Numbered from the stretch's first letter, positions 25,637 through 34,724 are shown. The stretch is DNA of 64,000 bases from Pseudomonas fluorescens (GCF_000968015.1 NZ_LACH01000055.1:1-64000), one strand, 5' to 3'. The notes: generated from the letters alone by a model not told the origin. A program made the numbers and translations.

Positions 25637-26611
25637 TCAGGGCGTAAGGACAATTGCACCTTGCGACAGTCCACTTTCCATATCGGCGTGCGCCCGCGCT
25701 ACGTCAGCCAATGGGTAGCTACGCCAGATTCGAGGTTGAATGATACCGGCCGCCGCCGCTTGCAACACCTCCTGTGCGCGCTGCTGATACTCATGCGCGG
25801 TGGCCGTATGCGCGGCGAGAGACGGTCGGGTCAGGAACAGAGAGCCTTTGGCGTTGAGGGTGCTGACCTCGACAGCCGGCGGGATTCCCGAGGCCATGCC
25901 GAAAGACACCATCACGCCACGCGGGCGAAGGCTGTCGAGGGAGGCTTCGAAAGAAACCCGCCCGATGGGGTCATACACGACGTCAACCTTTTGCCCGTGG
26001 GTGATCTCCACAACCTGGGCAGCCAGTGTCGCTGCGTCGAACACCAGCACTTCATCACAACCGGCGTCCTTGGCCCGCTCGAAACTGTCCTGTTTCGAGA
26101 CCACGCCTATCACGAAGGCGCCAAGGTGTTTGGCCCAAGGCACCATGATTTGCCCCAACGCACCCGCAGCGCCATACACCAGCATTCTGGTGCCTGGGCC
26201 AACGGGGTAGGTCGACTTGAGCAAGTAGTGGGCGGTGATGCCCTTGAAGAGCAGGGCCGCCGCTTCGTCGAAACCGAGGTCGTCGGGAATCTTCACAAGC
26301 CGATTGGCCGGATAGAGGCGACCGCTTGCATAAGCACCCATCGGGCCCGTGGCGTACGCGACTCGGTCCCCCACGGCGACTTCGGTGACACCTGGCCCGA
26401 TCGCCGTGACCTGTCCGGCGCCTTCGAGGCCGAGTCCGGAGGGCAGGGGAACACGGGCAGCTCCGGAGCGTTGGCTCACGTCCAAAGGGTTGAGCCCGAT
26501 GGCCGCTTGTTCCAGCCAGACTTCTCCGGCACCCGGTGTTTGCGCAGTGGTTTTTTCGAACCGCAAAACCTGAGGCCCGCCAGTTTCCTGAAGTGTAACG
26601 GTGCTTACCAT
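25637..26611 (-). CDS. Quinone oxidoreductase-type NADPH-dependent reductase (MDR superfamily)
   Basis: A 324-residue zinc-free medium-chain reductase resembling Qor. The N-terminal GroES-like domain includes EVWLEQAAIGLNPLDVSQRSG and the C-terminal Rossmann domain the nucleotide site LVYGAAGALGQIMVPWAKHLGA (about residues 145-166). Catalyses one- or two-electron reduction of quinones or enals with NADPH. The ATG at 26611 has GGGAG 6 bases upstream; the frame is open to 26668 but without a ribosome site. Confidence 0.9.
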   Translation of the reverse strand: MVSTVTLQETGGPQVLRFEKTTAQTPGAGEVWLEQAAIGLNPLDVSQRSGAARVPLPSGLGLEGAGQVTAIGPGVTEVAVGDRVAYATGPMGAYASGRLYPANRLVKIPDDLGFDEAAALLFKGITAHYLLKSTYPVGPGTRMLVYGAAGALGQIMVPWAKHLGAFVIGVVSKQDSFERAKDAGCDEVLVFDAATLAAQVVEITHGQKVDVVYDPIGRVSFEASLDSLRPRGVMVSFGMASGIPPAVEVSTLNAKGSLFLTRPSLAAHTATAHEYQQRAQEVLQAAAAGIIQPRIWRSYPLADVARAHADMESGLSQGAIVLTP

Positions 26612-26766
26612 TTGGAACTCCCGATGCGTTGGTCGTGCTGAGAGTCTAATGAGTTGCCAGTGAAGCACTAGTCAGGGCAATTGCAGTTCATTGCTGTACC
26701 AGGTGCAGCAATGGGTGCCGAGTGGATACGGTCTGATTTCGGCCAGTGATCGTGCTGGATGGCGTT

Positions 26767-26963
26767 GTCGTACGACTTTGCTTGGTGTCAAAACGCCCAG
26801 ATCTTGCGATCAACACCCGAAAAACAAAAACCTGACGGGCCCACAACCAGCGGCATCTGTACGAAGTTGCGCTTTTAATGGGCAGCCTTTGTCGAGACGA
26901 ACGGCAATTTTTCAGATTGACAGCCCGGTAGTGATATCGATATAAAAGACACGGTTGTACGAC
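26767..26963. promoter_or_regulatory. Paired GTNGTACGAC palindromes in a long upstream region
   Basis: The 691-bp gap 26612-27302 contains GTCGTACGAC (26767-26776, a perfect 10-bp palindrome) and GTTGTACGAC (26954-26963, one mismatch). They are 187 bp apart, upstream of the MFS gene. Similar inverted GTAC-centred sites are used by GntR-type regulators of sugar-acid genes, so an operator function is plausible. The rest of the gap has no convincing gene; 27000-27240 may hold worn-out coding remnants. Confidence 0.35.
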
Positions 26964-27302
26964 GACAGACGATTATCGGCTGTTAAACACTAAAAATAAA
27001 AACGAGTGTCGGCCCCATCATGAATTCAACCCGCCTGCGCATCTTCCAGAATGCCGCTTCTTATGGTTCGACCTCGACTGCTTGCCCATCTCCACGGTCA
27101 GGCTTGTCCCATACAACTGTCCCACCCAACGCCCGATAGCTCATGCCAAATGTCCAACTCCAGCCGCTGAGCAGGGAGTGCCCATTTTCGAGCCCGCCAT
27201 ACAGTGGCGTGGATTCATCGCGTTTTGGCGATGCTCTGCGACACAATTGATCTCGCTTGAAACCGAGAGATCATCACCATAATCCAACAATAAAGTGATG
27301 CC

Positions 27303-28706
27303 ATGAATCTGAACGAGCCCATCAATCCGCAACGAATCGGCCAGGCTGTCGGCAAGTACCGCTGGACGATTTGCGCGCTGTTGTTTTTTGCCACTACCGT
27401 CAATTACCTGGACCGCCAGGTACTGAGTCTGTTGGCGCCGGATCTGTCGACGCAATTTGGCTGGAGTAACACCGATTACGCGAACATCGCGTCTGTCTTT
27501 CAGTTTGTGTACGCGATTTCCATGCTGTTCGCCGGCCGCTTCGTTGACAAGATCGGCACCAAGACCGCCTATGTGCTAGCGATCGGCATCTGGTCGACCG
27601 GCGCGATCATGCACGCCTTTGCGGAGCCGATGGGCGAGGGTATTGCCGGCATCAGCAGCGCCTTGGGCTTTGCCGTCATCCCGGTTTCGATCGCGGGTTT
27701 CATGCTGGCGCGCGCCGTGCTGGCGATCGGCGAAGCGGGTAACTTCCCGATCGCGATCAAGGCCACCGCCGAATACTTCCCGAAGAAGGAACGTTCCTTC
27801 GCCACCGGTATCTTCAACTCCGGCGCCAATGTGGGCGCGGTCCTGGCACCGATCAGCGTGCCGCTGATTGCCGGCCTTTGGGGCTGGGAAGCGGCGTTCA
27901 TCGTGATCGGTGCGTTGGGCTTCGTTTGGGTGGCGGTGTGGATTGCACTGTACGAAAAACCGGAGCAGCAAAAACGCCTGTCGGTGCAGGAACTGGCCTA
28001 CATCCGCAGCGATCAGGGCGCGCAAGCGCTCACCGGCACAGACTCGGGTGCCGCCGCTAAAAAAGTATCGTGGTTCAAGCTGCTGACCTACCGCCAGACC
28101 TGGGCCTTTGCCTTCGGCAAATTCATGACCGACGGCGTTTGGTGGTTTTTCCTGTTCTGGCTTCCGACCTACCTGTCGGCGCAATACGGCATGAAGGGCC
28201 AGGCCATCGTGTTGCCGCTGGCCGTGCTGTACAGCATGACCATGGTGGGCAGCATCGGCGGCGGCTGGTTCCCGAGCTACTTCATGTCACGCGGTGATGC
28301 GCCGTATGACGGCCGTATGAAAGCCATGCTGGTGATCGCTTTCTTCCCGCTGCTGGTACTGCTGGCGCAGCCATTCGGTTACATCAGTTTCTGGGTGCCG
28401 GTGCTGCTGATCGGCGTGGGCGCATCGGCGCACCAGGCATGGTCGTGCAACATCTTCACCACCGTGTCTGACATGTTCCCGCAAAAAACCATCGCTTCGG
28501 TGGTGGGCATTGGTGGTTTGGCCGGCGGCTTGGGCGGCGTCGTGATGACCAAGACCGGTGGTTGGGTGATCGACCATTACAAACTGATCGGCGATATCCA
28601 TACCGGCTACATGATCATGTTTGCCATCTGTGCACTGGCCTATCTGGTGGCGTGGAGCGTGATGAAGGCGCTGGTGCCACGTCATAAGGAAATCACCGAC
28701 CTGTAA
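27303..28706 (+). CDS. MFS transporter, hexuronate (ExuT-like) ACS family
   Basis: A 467-residue 12-helix transporter. Family marks: NYLDRQVLSLLAPDLSTQFGWSNTDYANIASVFQFVYAISML (residues about 38-78), GEAGNFPIAIKATAEYFPKKERSFATGIFNSGANVGAVLAP (motif region about 140-180). ExuT-like carriers import hexuronates or related sugar acids with protons. No uronate catabolic gene is adjacent; the nearest partners are the LacI regulator (convergent) and the Moc-like oxygenase operon beyond it, so it may carry that operon's substrate. The start has no strong ribosome site. Confidence 0.9.
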   Translation: MNLNEPINPQRIGQAVGKYRWTICALLFFATTVNYLDRQVLSLLAPDLSTQFGWSNTDYANIASVFQFVYAISMLFAGRFVDKIGTKTAYVLAIGIWSTGAIMHAFAEPMGEGIAGISSALGFAVIPVSIAGFMLARAVLAIGEAGNFPIAIKATAEYFPKKERSFATGIFNSGANVGAVLAPISVPLIAGLWGWEAAFIVIGALGFVWVAVWIALYEKPEQQKRLSVQELAYIRSDQGAQALTGTDSGAAAKKVSWFKLLTYRQTWAFAFGKFMTDGVWWFFLFWLPTYLSAQYGMKGQAIVLPLAVLYSMTMVGSIGGGWFPSYFMSRGDAPYDGRMKAMLVIAFFPLLVLLAQPFGYISFWVPVLLIGVGASAHQAWSCNIFTTVSDMFPQKTIASVVGIGGLAGGLGGVVMTKTGGWVIDHYKLIGDIHTGYMIMFAICALAYLVAWSVMKALVPRHKEITDL

Positions 28707-28746
28707 ACGGCGACGTGCATGGCCTGCTGACTTCCCGTCCGCAGGC

Positions 28747-28778
28747 CTGTGGCGAGGGAGCAAGCTCCCTCGCTACAG
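28747..28778. repeat. Single REP palindrome
   Basis: GGCGAGGGAGCAAGCTCCCTCGC, summarised by its arms GGCGAGGGAG and CTCCCTCGC, sits between the convergent MFS and LacI genes and can fold into a strong hairpin. It may also serve as a bidirectional terminator, although there is no T-run. Confidence 0.7.
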
Positions 28779-28828
28779 GTTTAGTGTGTCTGCGAAGTGT
28801 GTAGATGTACTCGATACCGCTCACAGGT

Positions 28829-29878
28829 TCAGGACCGGGCATTTTCTGACGTGACGATCTGCAAAGGAATATGGATGCGATGCCGGGCCGGATCGAAGTC
28901 CGGCGTGGTCTGCAATTCCACCAGCAAATCGACCAACGCTGTCGCTAGCAATCGCGGCTGGGAATCGATGACCAAACTGATCAAACCCTGCGACAAAGCC
29001 TGGCGCGACAGCTCGGTCGACTCCTGCAAAATGCAGCACAGCGACGGCCGCTTCGGTAACTGCGACAGGGCACTGATGATGCCGTCGCCGCCACCGCCGA
29101 CCACGCACAACCCCCGCAAATCGTCATGCCGCGCCAACAGTTCCAGCGTCGCCTCTTCGGTGATGTCGCAGTTGTCCAGATTGATCACCGCTTCAAGCGG
29201 CCGCAACCCCGGTGCGTGCTCCGCCAGGTAACTGCGCAGCCCCTCCACGCGAGCCTGATGGCCGAGAAAACGGTGGCCGCCGAGCAGGACCCCGATGCTG
29301 CCTTTGCGCGCACCACAGGTGTGAGCCATCAGCCAGCCCATCGTGCGCCCGACCGCAAGATTATCCTGGCCGACGTAAGGCTCATTCGCGGCCTCATCGA
29401 TGTCGGACAGCAGGGCAATCACCGGCACACCGGCCTCTCTGATCTGGGCGATGGCGGCGTTGATCAGCGGGTGAGCGAAGCTGACCACCGCCAGACCATC
29501 GCACTGCACCGCCAGTTGTTCAATCTGAGCAACGATGGCGTTCGGTGTGCGATCGAATACGTACTCGAACTGACAGCTCAGGTTGGCACCGGTCTGACGC
29601 TGCGCCGCCTCGGTGATGGCGGCGGCAACATTGGAATAGAACGCTTGGGCGGTACCGAGCAAGAGGATGCCGAAACGATAACTGGGACGCCGTTCGCGGA
29701 TCCGCTGACCGATCAGCCGGGCGGCGAAATAACCGACGGCTTCGGCGGCCTGGAATACCTGCTCGGCGGCGGCCGGGCTGACCGGCGCCCTGGCGTTAAG
29801 TACCCGGTCTACGGTGGCGACACTCAACCGAGCGTGTTCGGCGACCGTGGCGATGGTGGGGCGTTTAGTGTTGTTCAT
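28829..29878 (-). CDS. LacI family transcriptional regulator
   Basis: A 349-residue LacI-type regulator. The DNA-binding helix-turn-helix with hinge is at residues 7-55 (PTIATVAEHARLSVATVDRVLNARAPVSP). It is followed by a periplasmic sugar-binding-like domain (RFGILLLGTAQAFYSNVAAAITEAA onward). The VATVDRVLN recognition helix is the subtype seen in regulators of cyclitol and related sugar catabolism. Divergent from the Moc-like operon with a palindrome in between, so it very likely controls that operon and binds its substrate or a product. Confidence 0.9.
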   Translation of the reverse strand: MNNTKRPTIATVAEHARLSVATVDRVLNARAPVSPAAAEQVFQAAEAVGYFAARLIGQRIRERRPSYRFGILLLGTAQAFYSNVAAAITEAAQRQTGANLSCQFEYVFDRTPNAIVAQIEQLAVQCDGLAVVSFAHPLINAAIAQIREAGVPVIALLSDIDEAANEPYVGQDNLAVGRTMGWLMAHTCGARKGSIGVLLGGHRFLGHQARVEGLRSYLAEHAPGLRPLEAVINLDNCDITEEATLELLARHDDLRGLCVVGGGGDGIISALSQLPKRPSLCCILQESTELSRQALSQGLISLVIDSQPRLLATALVDLLVELQTTPDFDPARHRIHIPLQIVTSENARS

Positions 29879-29896
29879 GGCGGGTCCCGAAAACGC

Positions 29897-29916
29897 CTTG
29901 ATAGAAAACTATCAAG
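29897..29916. promoter_or_regulatory. Candidate LacI-regulator operator
   Basis: CTTGATAGAAAACTATCAAG: two perfect 8-bp arms (CTTGATAG/CTATCAAG) around AAAA, 19 bp upstream of the lacI-type start. A further half-site, CTTGATAG, is at 29939-29946. The palindrome lies in the divergent promoter region shared with the Moc-like operon. Confidence 0.65.
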
Positions 29917-30060
29917 CCTTGCTGGGCCTGGATGATAGCTTGATAGGGAATGTATTCAAGGGCTTGAGGGTAATCTTTGGGCTCTCTATCTTTTCTCCAA
30001 CGATGTGATTTCGCATCGAAGCAAGTGCCTAAAACCATCAAGCTTGCGGAGAACAATAAA

Positions 30061-31173
30061 ATGCCTGAACAAAACGCAGCCTATGAAAACCGCGGTAAAC
30101 CCGTGCCTCGGGATTATCGATTGCTCGGTCCCGAAGCCGCCAAAGCGGCGCAAAAAGGTTTGGTGTCGGCCACCTGGTACCAATCGCCCATTTCCCGTAA
30201 ACGCATGAAGGAACTGATGCAGCGCCGCGACGGCCCGGCCTTGCGCGATACCGCGATCTGGTTGCTGTCAATGGTCGTCACCGGCTTCGGTGGTTACTGG
30301 TTCTGGGGCTCCTGGGCCTGCGTTCCGTTCTTCTTCGTCTATGGGCTGCTTTACGGCACCGCGTCCAATGCCCGCTGGCACGAAGCGGGTCACGGTACGG
30401 CGTTCAAAACCCGCTGGATGAATGATGCGGTCTACCAGCTGTCGAGCTTCATGTTCATGTTCGAACCCCAGGTCTGGCGCTGGAGCCATGCGCGGCACCA
30501 CACCGACACCATCATCGTCGGCCGCGATCCTGAGATCGTCGAGCCTCGTCCGCCGAGCCTGATCAGTATGGTGCTGAGCCTGTTCAGAATGCCCTACGCG
30601 TTGAAGACGATGGGTTCAGTCTGCCGGCATGCAATGGGGCGGATGGATGAAGAAGAGCAGACGTTCATCCCGGAATCCGAGTGGCCCAAGGTGATGCGGG
30701 ACGCCCGTGTCTGGCTGGTGATTTATGGACTGGTCCTGGGCAGCGCACTGTATCTGCAGAGCTGGTTGCCGCTGATGTTTATCGGTCTGCCAACCCTGTA
30801 CGGAGGCTGGCTGTCCTACCTGTTCGGGCTGTCGCAGCATGTCGGCCTGGCCGAGGATGAGCTCGATCACCGCACGAACTGCCGCACGATTTACATGGGA
30901 CCGGTGATGCGCTTCCTGTACCTCAACATGAACTATCACCTTGAGCACCACATGTATCCGATGGTGCCGTTTCATGCGCTGGCGCAGCTTCACGAAGAGA
31001 TCCGCCACGACTGCCCACCGCCGTACACCAGCCTGTTCGAAGCCTTCAAGGAAATCCTCCCGACCATCTGGAAGCAGCGCAAAGACCCGACCTATTTCAT
31101 CCGTCGCCCTTTGCCACAACGCGCAGAACCTGCCGCAACCGCCCGGGCGGAAGCTGAAGTAACGCCGGCCTGA
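30061..31173 (+). CDS. mocD: Fatty-acid-desaturase-superfamily di-iron hydroxylase, MocD-like
   Basis: A 370-residue integral membrane di-iron oxygenase. The three histidine boxes are HEAGH (107-111), HARHH (143-147) and HLEHH (293-297), with an extra SQH at 258-260. About four membrane helices occur around residues 63-98 and 217-256. The neighbouring Rieske ferredoxin and reductase give a complete electron chain, the arrangement of rhizobial mocDEF, which is implicated in demethylating the rhizopine 3-O-methyl-scyllo-inosamine. The substrate here is inferred, not shown. ATG 30061 has GGAG 9 bases upstream. First gene of a four-gene operon. Confidence 0.82.
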   Translation: MPEQNAAYENRGKPVPRDYRLLGPEAAKAAQKGLVSATWYQSPISRKRMKELMQRRDGPALRDTAIWLLSMVVTGFGGYWFWGSWACVPFFFVYGLLYGTASNARWHEAGHGTAFKTRWMNDAVYQLSSFMFMFEPQVWRWSHARHHTDTIIVGRDPEIVEPRPPSLISMVLSLFRMPYALKTMGSVCRHAMGRMDEEEQTFIPESEWPKVMRDARVWLVIYGLVLGSALYLQSWLPLMFIGLPTLYGGWLSYLFGLSQHVGLAEDELDHRTNCRTIYMGPVMRFLYLNMNYHLEHHMYPMVPFHALAQLHEEIRHDCPPPYTSLFEAFKEILPTIWKQRKDPTYFIRRPLPQRAEPAATARAEAEVTPA

Positions 31174-31210
31174 CACCTTCCTGTCTGTACCACTAACAAG
31201 AGAAAACGCC

Positions 31211-31531
31211 ATGACCGATCAATGGATCGACGTATGTGCCGTGGGCGAGATTAATGAAGAAGACGTCATTCGTTTCGACCATGGCCAGCACACCTATGCC
31301 GTCTACCGCTCCGCCGACAGCGAGTTCTTCGCCACCGCAGGCCTGTGCACCCACGAGTCCATCCACCTGGCCGATGGCTTGGTGATGCAGCATGTCATCG
31401 AGTGCCCCAAGCACAACGGGCGCTTTGACTACCGCTCCGGCAAAGCCCTTGGCGCACCGGTGTGCGTCAACCTCAAGACCTATCAGGTGCGGGTCGAGGC
31501 GGGGCGTGTCCTGCTCGCCATCACGGTTTAA
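31211..31531 (+). CDS. mocE: Rieske-type [2Fe-2S] ferredoxin, MocE-like
   Basis: A 106-residue soluble ferredoxin. The Rieske ligands are Cys46-X-His48 (CTHESIHL) and Cys65-X2-His68 (CPKHNGRFDYRSG). It passes electrons from the flavoprotein encoded next to the di-iron hydroxylase encoded before. The length and the absence of a signal peptide fit a cytoplasmic carrier. It starts 37 bp after the hydroxylase stop with AAGAGAAA upstream. Confidence 0.88.
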   Translation: MTDQWIDVCAVGEINEEDVIRFDHGQHTYAVYRSADSEFFATAGLCTHESIHLADGLVMQHVIECPKHNGRFDYRSGKALGAPVCVNLKTYQVRVEAGRVLLAITV

Positions 31532-31549
31532 TTGCAGGGAGTCTGAGCC

Positions 31550-32791
31550 ATGAATTCTGCCAATGCTCCACTGGTCATCGTCGGCGCCGGGCATGCGGGT
31601 GGCCGCGCCGCGCTGACCCTGCGTGCTGAAGGTTATGGCGGTCGCCTGATTCTGATCGGCGATGAGCCCCACCCTCCGTATGAACGTCCGCCGCTGTCCA
31701 AGGGGTTGTTGCAGGGCACGGTAGATCTGGCGGGTTACAGCTTGTGCGACAGCGCTCGACTCGCCGAACTGGACATCGAACACCTGGCCGGCAATCCGGT
31801 AAAAAAACTGGACCCGCCGCAGCATCGTCTGCAGTTGGCCGACGGTAGCTGGCTGGCCTATGCGCGTCTGTTGCTCGCGACGGGAGGGCGCTCGCGACGA
31901 CTGGCCTCTGTGCCCGAGCATCTGGGCAACGTGCTTTACCTGCGGACCCACGACGAAGCGCTGGCACTGCGCGCTTCGTTGCGGCCCGGCGCTCGGTTGG
32001 TGATCATCGGCGGCGGCTTCATCGGACTTGAAGTCGCCGCGACCGCCCGAGCCTTGGGTTGCTCGGTGACTTTGCTCGAGGCCGGACCGCGTCTGGCGGG
32101 TCGGGTTTTACCGGAGCGGCTGTCCAGCGTCCTGCTGGAACTGCATCGCAGTCAGGGTGTGGATGTCCGATTGAACGTAACCATTGAGGCGGTGCAAGGC
32201 AGCGCTTGCGTCGAGGCGGTGCAACTGGTCGACGGTCAGCTTCTGCCCTGCGACCTGGTGGTCGTGGGCATCGGCATGCAACCCAACATCGAACTGGCCG
32301 CAGCCGCCGGGATCGAGGTCGGGCAGGGCATTCGTGTCGATGCTCAGTTGCGCACCAGCGCGCCTGACATCTTTGCGGCGGGCGATGTCTGTGAGTTTCA
32401 GCTGCACCCGCAAGGCGTTTTCCAGCGTCAGGAAACCTGGCGCAACGCCGAGACCCAGGGCCATCACGCCGCCCTGAATCTATTGGGCGGCGAGCAGCCC
32501 TACGAGGTCATTCCCGGTTTTTGGTCTGATCAGTACGACTGGGGGCTGCAGATCGTGGGCGTGATTTCCAACGCCGAACCGACGGCGAGCCGGACAACCC
32601 AGGGCGGTGGTTTCCTGTTGTTCTACCTCGATGCCGAGCAACGCCTGCAAGGTGCTTGCGGTTGGGGCCAGGGTAATAGCGTCGCCAAGGACATCAAATT
32701 GTGCGAACGACTGATCGCCAACCATAACCCCCTCTCGACGGACGCGTTGGCCGATGCCGGTGTGCCGCTCAAACAACTGCTCAGGAGCTGA
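31550..32791 (+). CDS. mocF: FAD-dependent ferredoxin reductase, MocF-like
   Basis: A 413-residue flavoprotein of the rubredoxin/ferredoxin-NAD(P)H reductase family. FAD-binding VGAGHAGGRAALTLR near residue 11, NAD(P)-binding IIGGGFIGLEVAATARALG near residue 149 and the second FAD motif DIFAAGDVCEF near residue 273 are all present, and the ferredoxin-reductase C-terminal domain follows. Supplies electrons to the adjacent Rieske protein. It starts 18 bp after it with AGGGAG upstream. Confidence 0.88.
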   Translation: MNSANAPLVIVGAGHAGGRAALTLRAEGYGGRLILIGDEPHPPYERPPLSKGLLQGTVDLAGYSLCDSARLAELDIEHLAGNPVKKLDPPQHRLQLADGSWLAYARLLLATGGRSRRLASVPEHLGNVLYLRTHDEALALRASLRPGARLVIIGGGFIGLEVAATARALGCSVTLLEAGPRLAGRVLPERLSSVLLELHRSQGVDVRLNVTIEAVQGSACVEAVQLVDGQLLPCDLVVVGIGMQPNIELAAAAGIEVGQGIRVDAQLRTSAPDIFAAGDVCEFQLHPQGVFQRQETWRNAETQGHHAALNLLGGEQPYEVIPGFWSDQYDWGLQIVGVISNAEPTASRTTQGGGFLLFYLDAEQRLQGACGWGQGNSVAKDIKLCERLIANHNPLSTDALADAGVPLKQLLRS

Positions 32792-32792
32792 C

Positions 32793-33641
32793 ATGCGTGA
32801 ATTTCTGGTATTTCAGTCCCTGTGGGCCATGCAGGATCAGCACGGCCAATGCGACCTTCCCCTGGAAGCGCAGCTGGAGAAAATCGCCGCCGCCGGCTTC
32901 GACGGGATCACCGATCATTTCTGGGTCGCGCAACAGGCAAAACGTCTGAGTGCCGCTGCCAAGGCGCAGGGCCTGCAAATCGAAGGTCAGCTATTCCCCC
33001 GCACCGTGGATGATCTGGCGGCGGCGATTGATGTCGCCTCCTGCTACGGCTGCCACCACCTCACGCTGCAAGCCGATGTGAGGCCGCGCACGCTGGCGCA
33101 AGCGATCCAGCTGATCGAAGGCTGGCAGCGTCTGGCCGAGCAGGTGGACTTTCCGATCCTGCTGGAAACCCACCGTTATCGCCTCACCAGCGACCTGTTA
33201 TTCACCCTCGACATCCTCGCTGAAATGCCCGATCTCAAGCTGTTGGCCGACTTGTCCCACTATGTCGTGGGCCGAGAACTGCCAGAGCTGGCCACCGCCG
33301 AGGACGACGAGCAGATCCATACCATCCTGCGTCACAGTTGGGGTTTTCATGGTCGCGTCGCCAATGGCGAACAGGTCCAGGTGCCTTTGAGCTTCGCCCA
33401 GCATCGACCTTGGCTGGAGCGTTTCCTGGGCTGGTGGCGCTATGGGATCGAGGATTGGCTGGCCCGACCGCACACACCTGCCAGTCTGTCCTTTACCTGT
33501 GAACTCGGTCCGCCGCCGTATGCCATTACGGGTGCCGACGGAGGTGATATTACCGATCGCTGGGCCGAGGCGTTGATGTTGAAGGCGCTGATGCGCGAGG
33601 TCTGGAAGGAGTGCCAGTTACGACCACACGAGGGTCACTGA
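32793..33641 (+). CDS. Sugar phosphate isomerase/epimerase family TIM-barrel protein
   Basis: A 282-residue AP-endonuclease-2/xylose-isomerase-like barrel. Likely metal ligands are Glu and Asp/His in ILLETHRYR, LLADLSHYV and SFTCELGPPPY. Relatives include IolE, IolI, Hyi and MocC-type enzymes acting on inosose, hydroxypyruvate or related ketoses. It follows the reductase by one base with AGGAG upstream, so it belongs to the operon and probably acts on the demethylated or hydroxylated product. The exact reaction is not deducible. Confidence 0.82.
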   Translation: MREFLVFQSLWAMQDQHGQCDLPLEAQLEKIAAAGFDGITDHFWVAQQAKRLSAAAKAQGLQIEGQLFPRTVDDLAAAIDVASCYGCHHLTLQADVRPRTLAQAIQLIEGWQRLAEQVDFPILLETHRYRLTSDLLFTLDILAEMPDLKLLADLSHYVVGRELPELATAEDDEQIHTILRHSWGFHGRVANGEQVQVPLSFAQHRPWLERFLGWWRYGIEDWLARPHTPASLSFTCELGPPPYAITGADGGDITDRWAEALMLKALMREVWKECQLRPHEGH

Positions 33642-33714
33642 TTTAATGCCAGACAGGTCGAACGCACTGGCCAGTGCTAATCTCCTGTCCATCGCGTTTC
33701 AATGAGATGACCAA

Positions 33715-34533
33715 ATGGCATTCGTCGATAAGTTCGTTGCTGAGATACTGGCCCTTCAGGTTGCCCTGTATCACGCCCGTGCTCGGTTGGAGGCACGAAC
33801 TGATGGCGAAGCTTTGCATGATCTCAGGATCGCCGTGAGGCGTATCAGGAGTTTGCTCCGACCGATGCGCTCCATGAGCCAGGTGGCGGCTCTGAACATC
33901 GCGGCAGCTGAGGTGGGACGGCTGACTACACCCGCTCGGGACCTGGAGGTGATGATTCAGGAACTGGAGGGCAGGGGCTTTCCTGCCCTGGCTCAACTCA
34001 GAAAAACGCGCTTGGCCTCTCACTACTCCTGGATTCTAAAAAGCCCACACCTCAACAACTTGTTCATCCAGTTGGATGAATGGCCTTCCATTTTTCGATC
34101 AGTGGAAGCCAGCGGCGGTTTGAAACACGTCCAGCCTCAAATCGAAAAAGCACTGATAAAGCAGATTGACCGGCTGCATGCTGCCGTGGATGACGCTGGG
34201 TTTGATCGGCACGAGTTGAGAATCCTGGTCAAGCGCACGCGCTACCTCACGGAAGCGTTTCCCAGTCTTTCACCGCTTTCGGGTAAAGCGGCGAGTGCGC
34301 TCAAGGCACTGCAATCGGCTTTGGGCGCCTGGCATGACCATTATCAATGGTGCCAGAAGGCGCTGCTCGAATCCGACCTGCGCCCGCTGGAAAAGATATG
34401 GCAGAGCTGCGCAGCGACCGCTCTCGAAAAAGCCGAGTCCCAATTGGTCGATCTGTCAAAGCGGCTGCCAAAATCATCAGGCAAAAAAAAGCCGCCTAAA
34501 AGGGCAGCAGAAGAACAAGCACGCGTTGTATAG
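33715..34533 (+). CDS. CHAD domain protein
   Basis: A 272-residue protein that is almost entirely a CHAD domain (conserved histidine alpha-helical domain). Visible marks are the start ALYHARARLEARTDGEALHDLRIAVRRIRSLLRPMR (residues about 18-52, with His and clustered Arg) and DRHELRILVKRTRYLTEAF (about 162-180). The C-terminal tail is lysine-rich (KKKPPKRAAEEQ). CHAD domains bind polyphosphate through their basic clefts. The next gene encodes a Ppx/GppA phosphatase, which supports a polyphosphate role. Helical throughout, no signal peptide. Confidence 0.85.
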   Translation: MAFVDKFVAEILALQVALYHARARLEARTDGEALHDLRIAVRRIRSLLRPMRSMSQVAALNIAAAEVGRLTTPARDLEVMIQELEGRGFPALAQLRKTRLASHYSWILKSPHLNNLFIQLDEWPSIFRSVEASGGLKHVQPQIEKALIKQIDRLHAAVDDAGFDRHELRILVKRTRYLTEAFPSLSPLSGKAASALKALQSALGAWHDHYQWCQKALLESDLRPLEKIWQSCAATALEKAESQLVDLSKRLPKSSGKKKPPKRAAEEQARVV

Positions 34534-34724
34534 CCTGAGTATGACTGTCGAAGGTTACAGCGCGATGACACATTTTTTGAGTCCTTCGAAGATCACCTCC
34601 TCAAGACCGGCGATCCTGGTGTCTGTTCGTCCGTAAAGGGCAGCGGGTGTCATCTTAGCGTCATCGACCCCATGGCAAGATCCTCGCAAACCGCCTAGCG
34701 CGCTCAGCTTGCAAGGAATCCCCC

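Noticed and set aside
26691..26945. Possible 84-residue gene in the gap before the ExuT-like transporter
   Set aside because: No ribosome site, low-complexity and unlikely composition, and it overlaps candidate operator palindromes; more likely chance.
27061..27246. Minus-strand frame reading GLENGHSLLSGWSWTFGMSY
   Set aside because: Looks slightly protein-like (barrel end) but has no start context, no partner and no recognisable family; kept only as a hint of a gene remnant.
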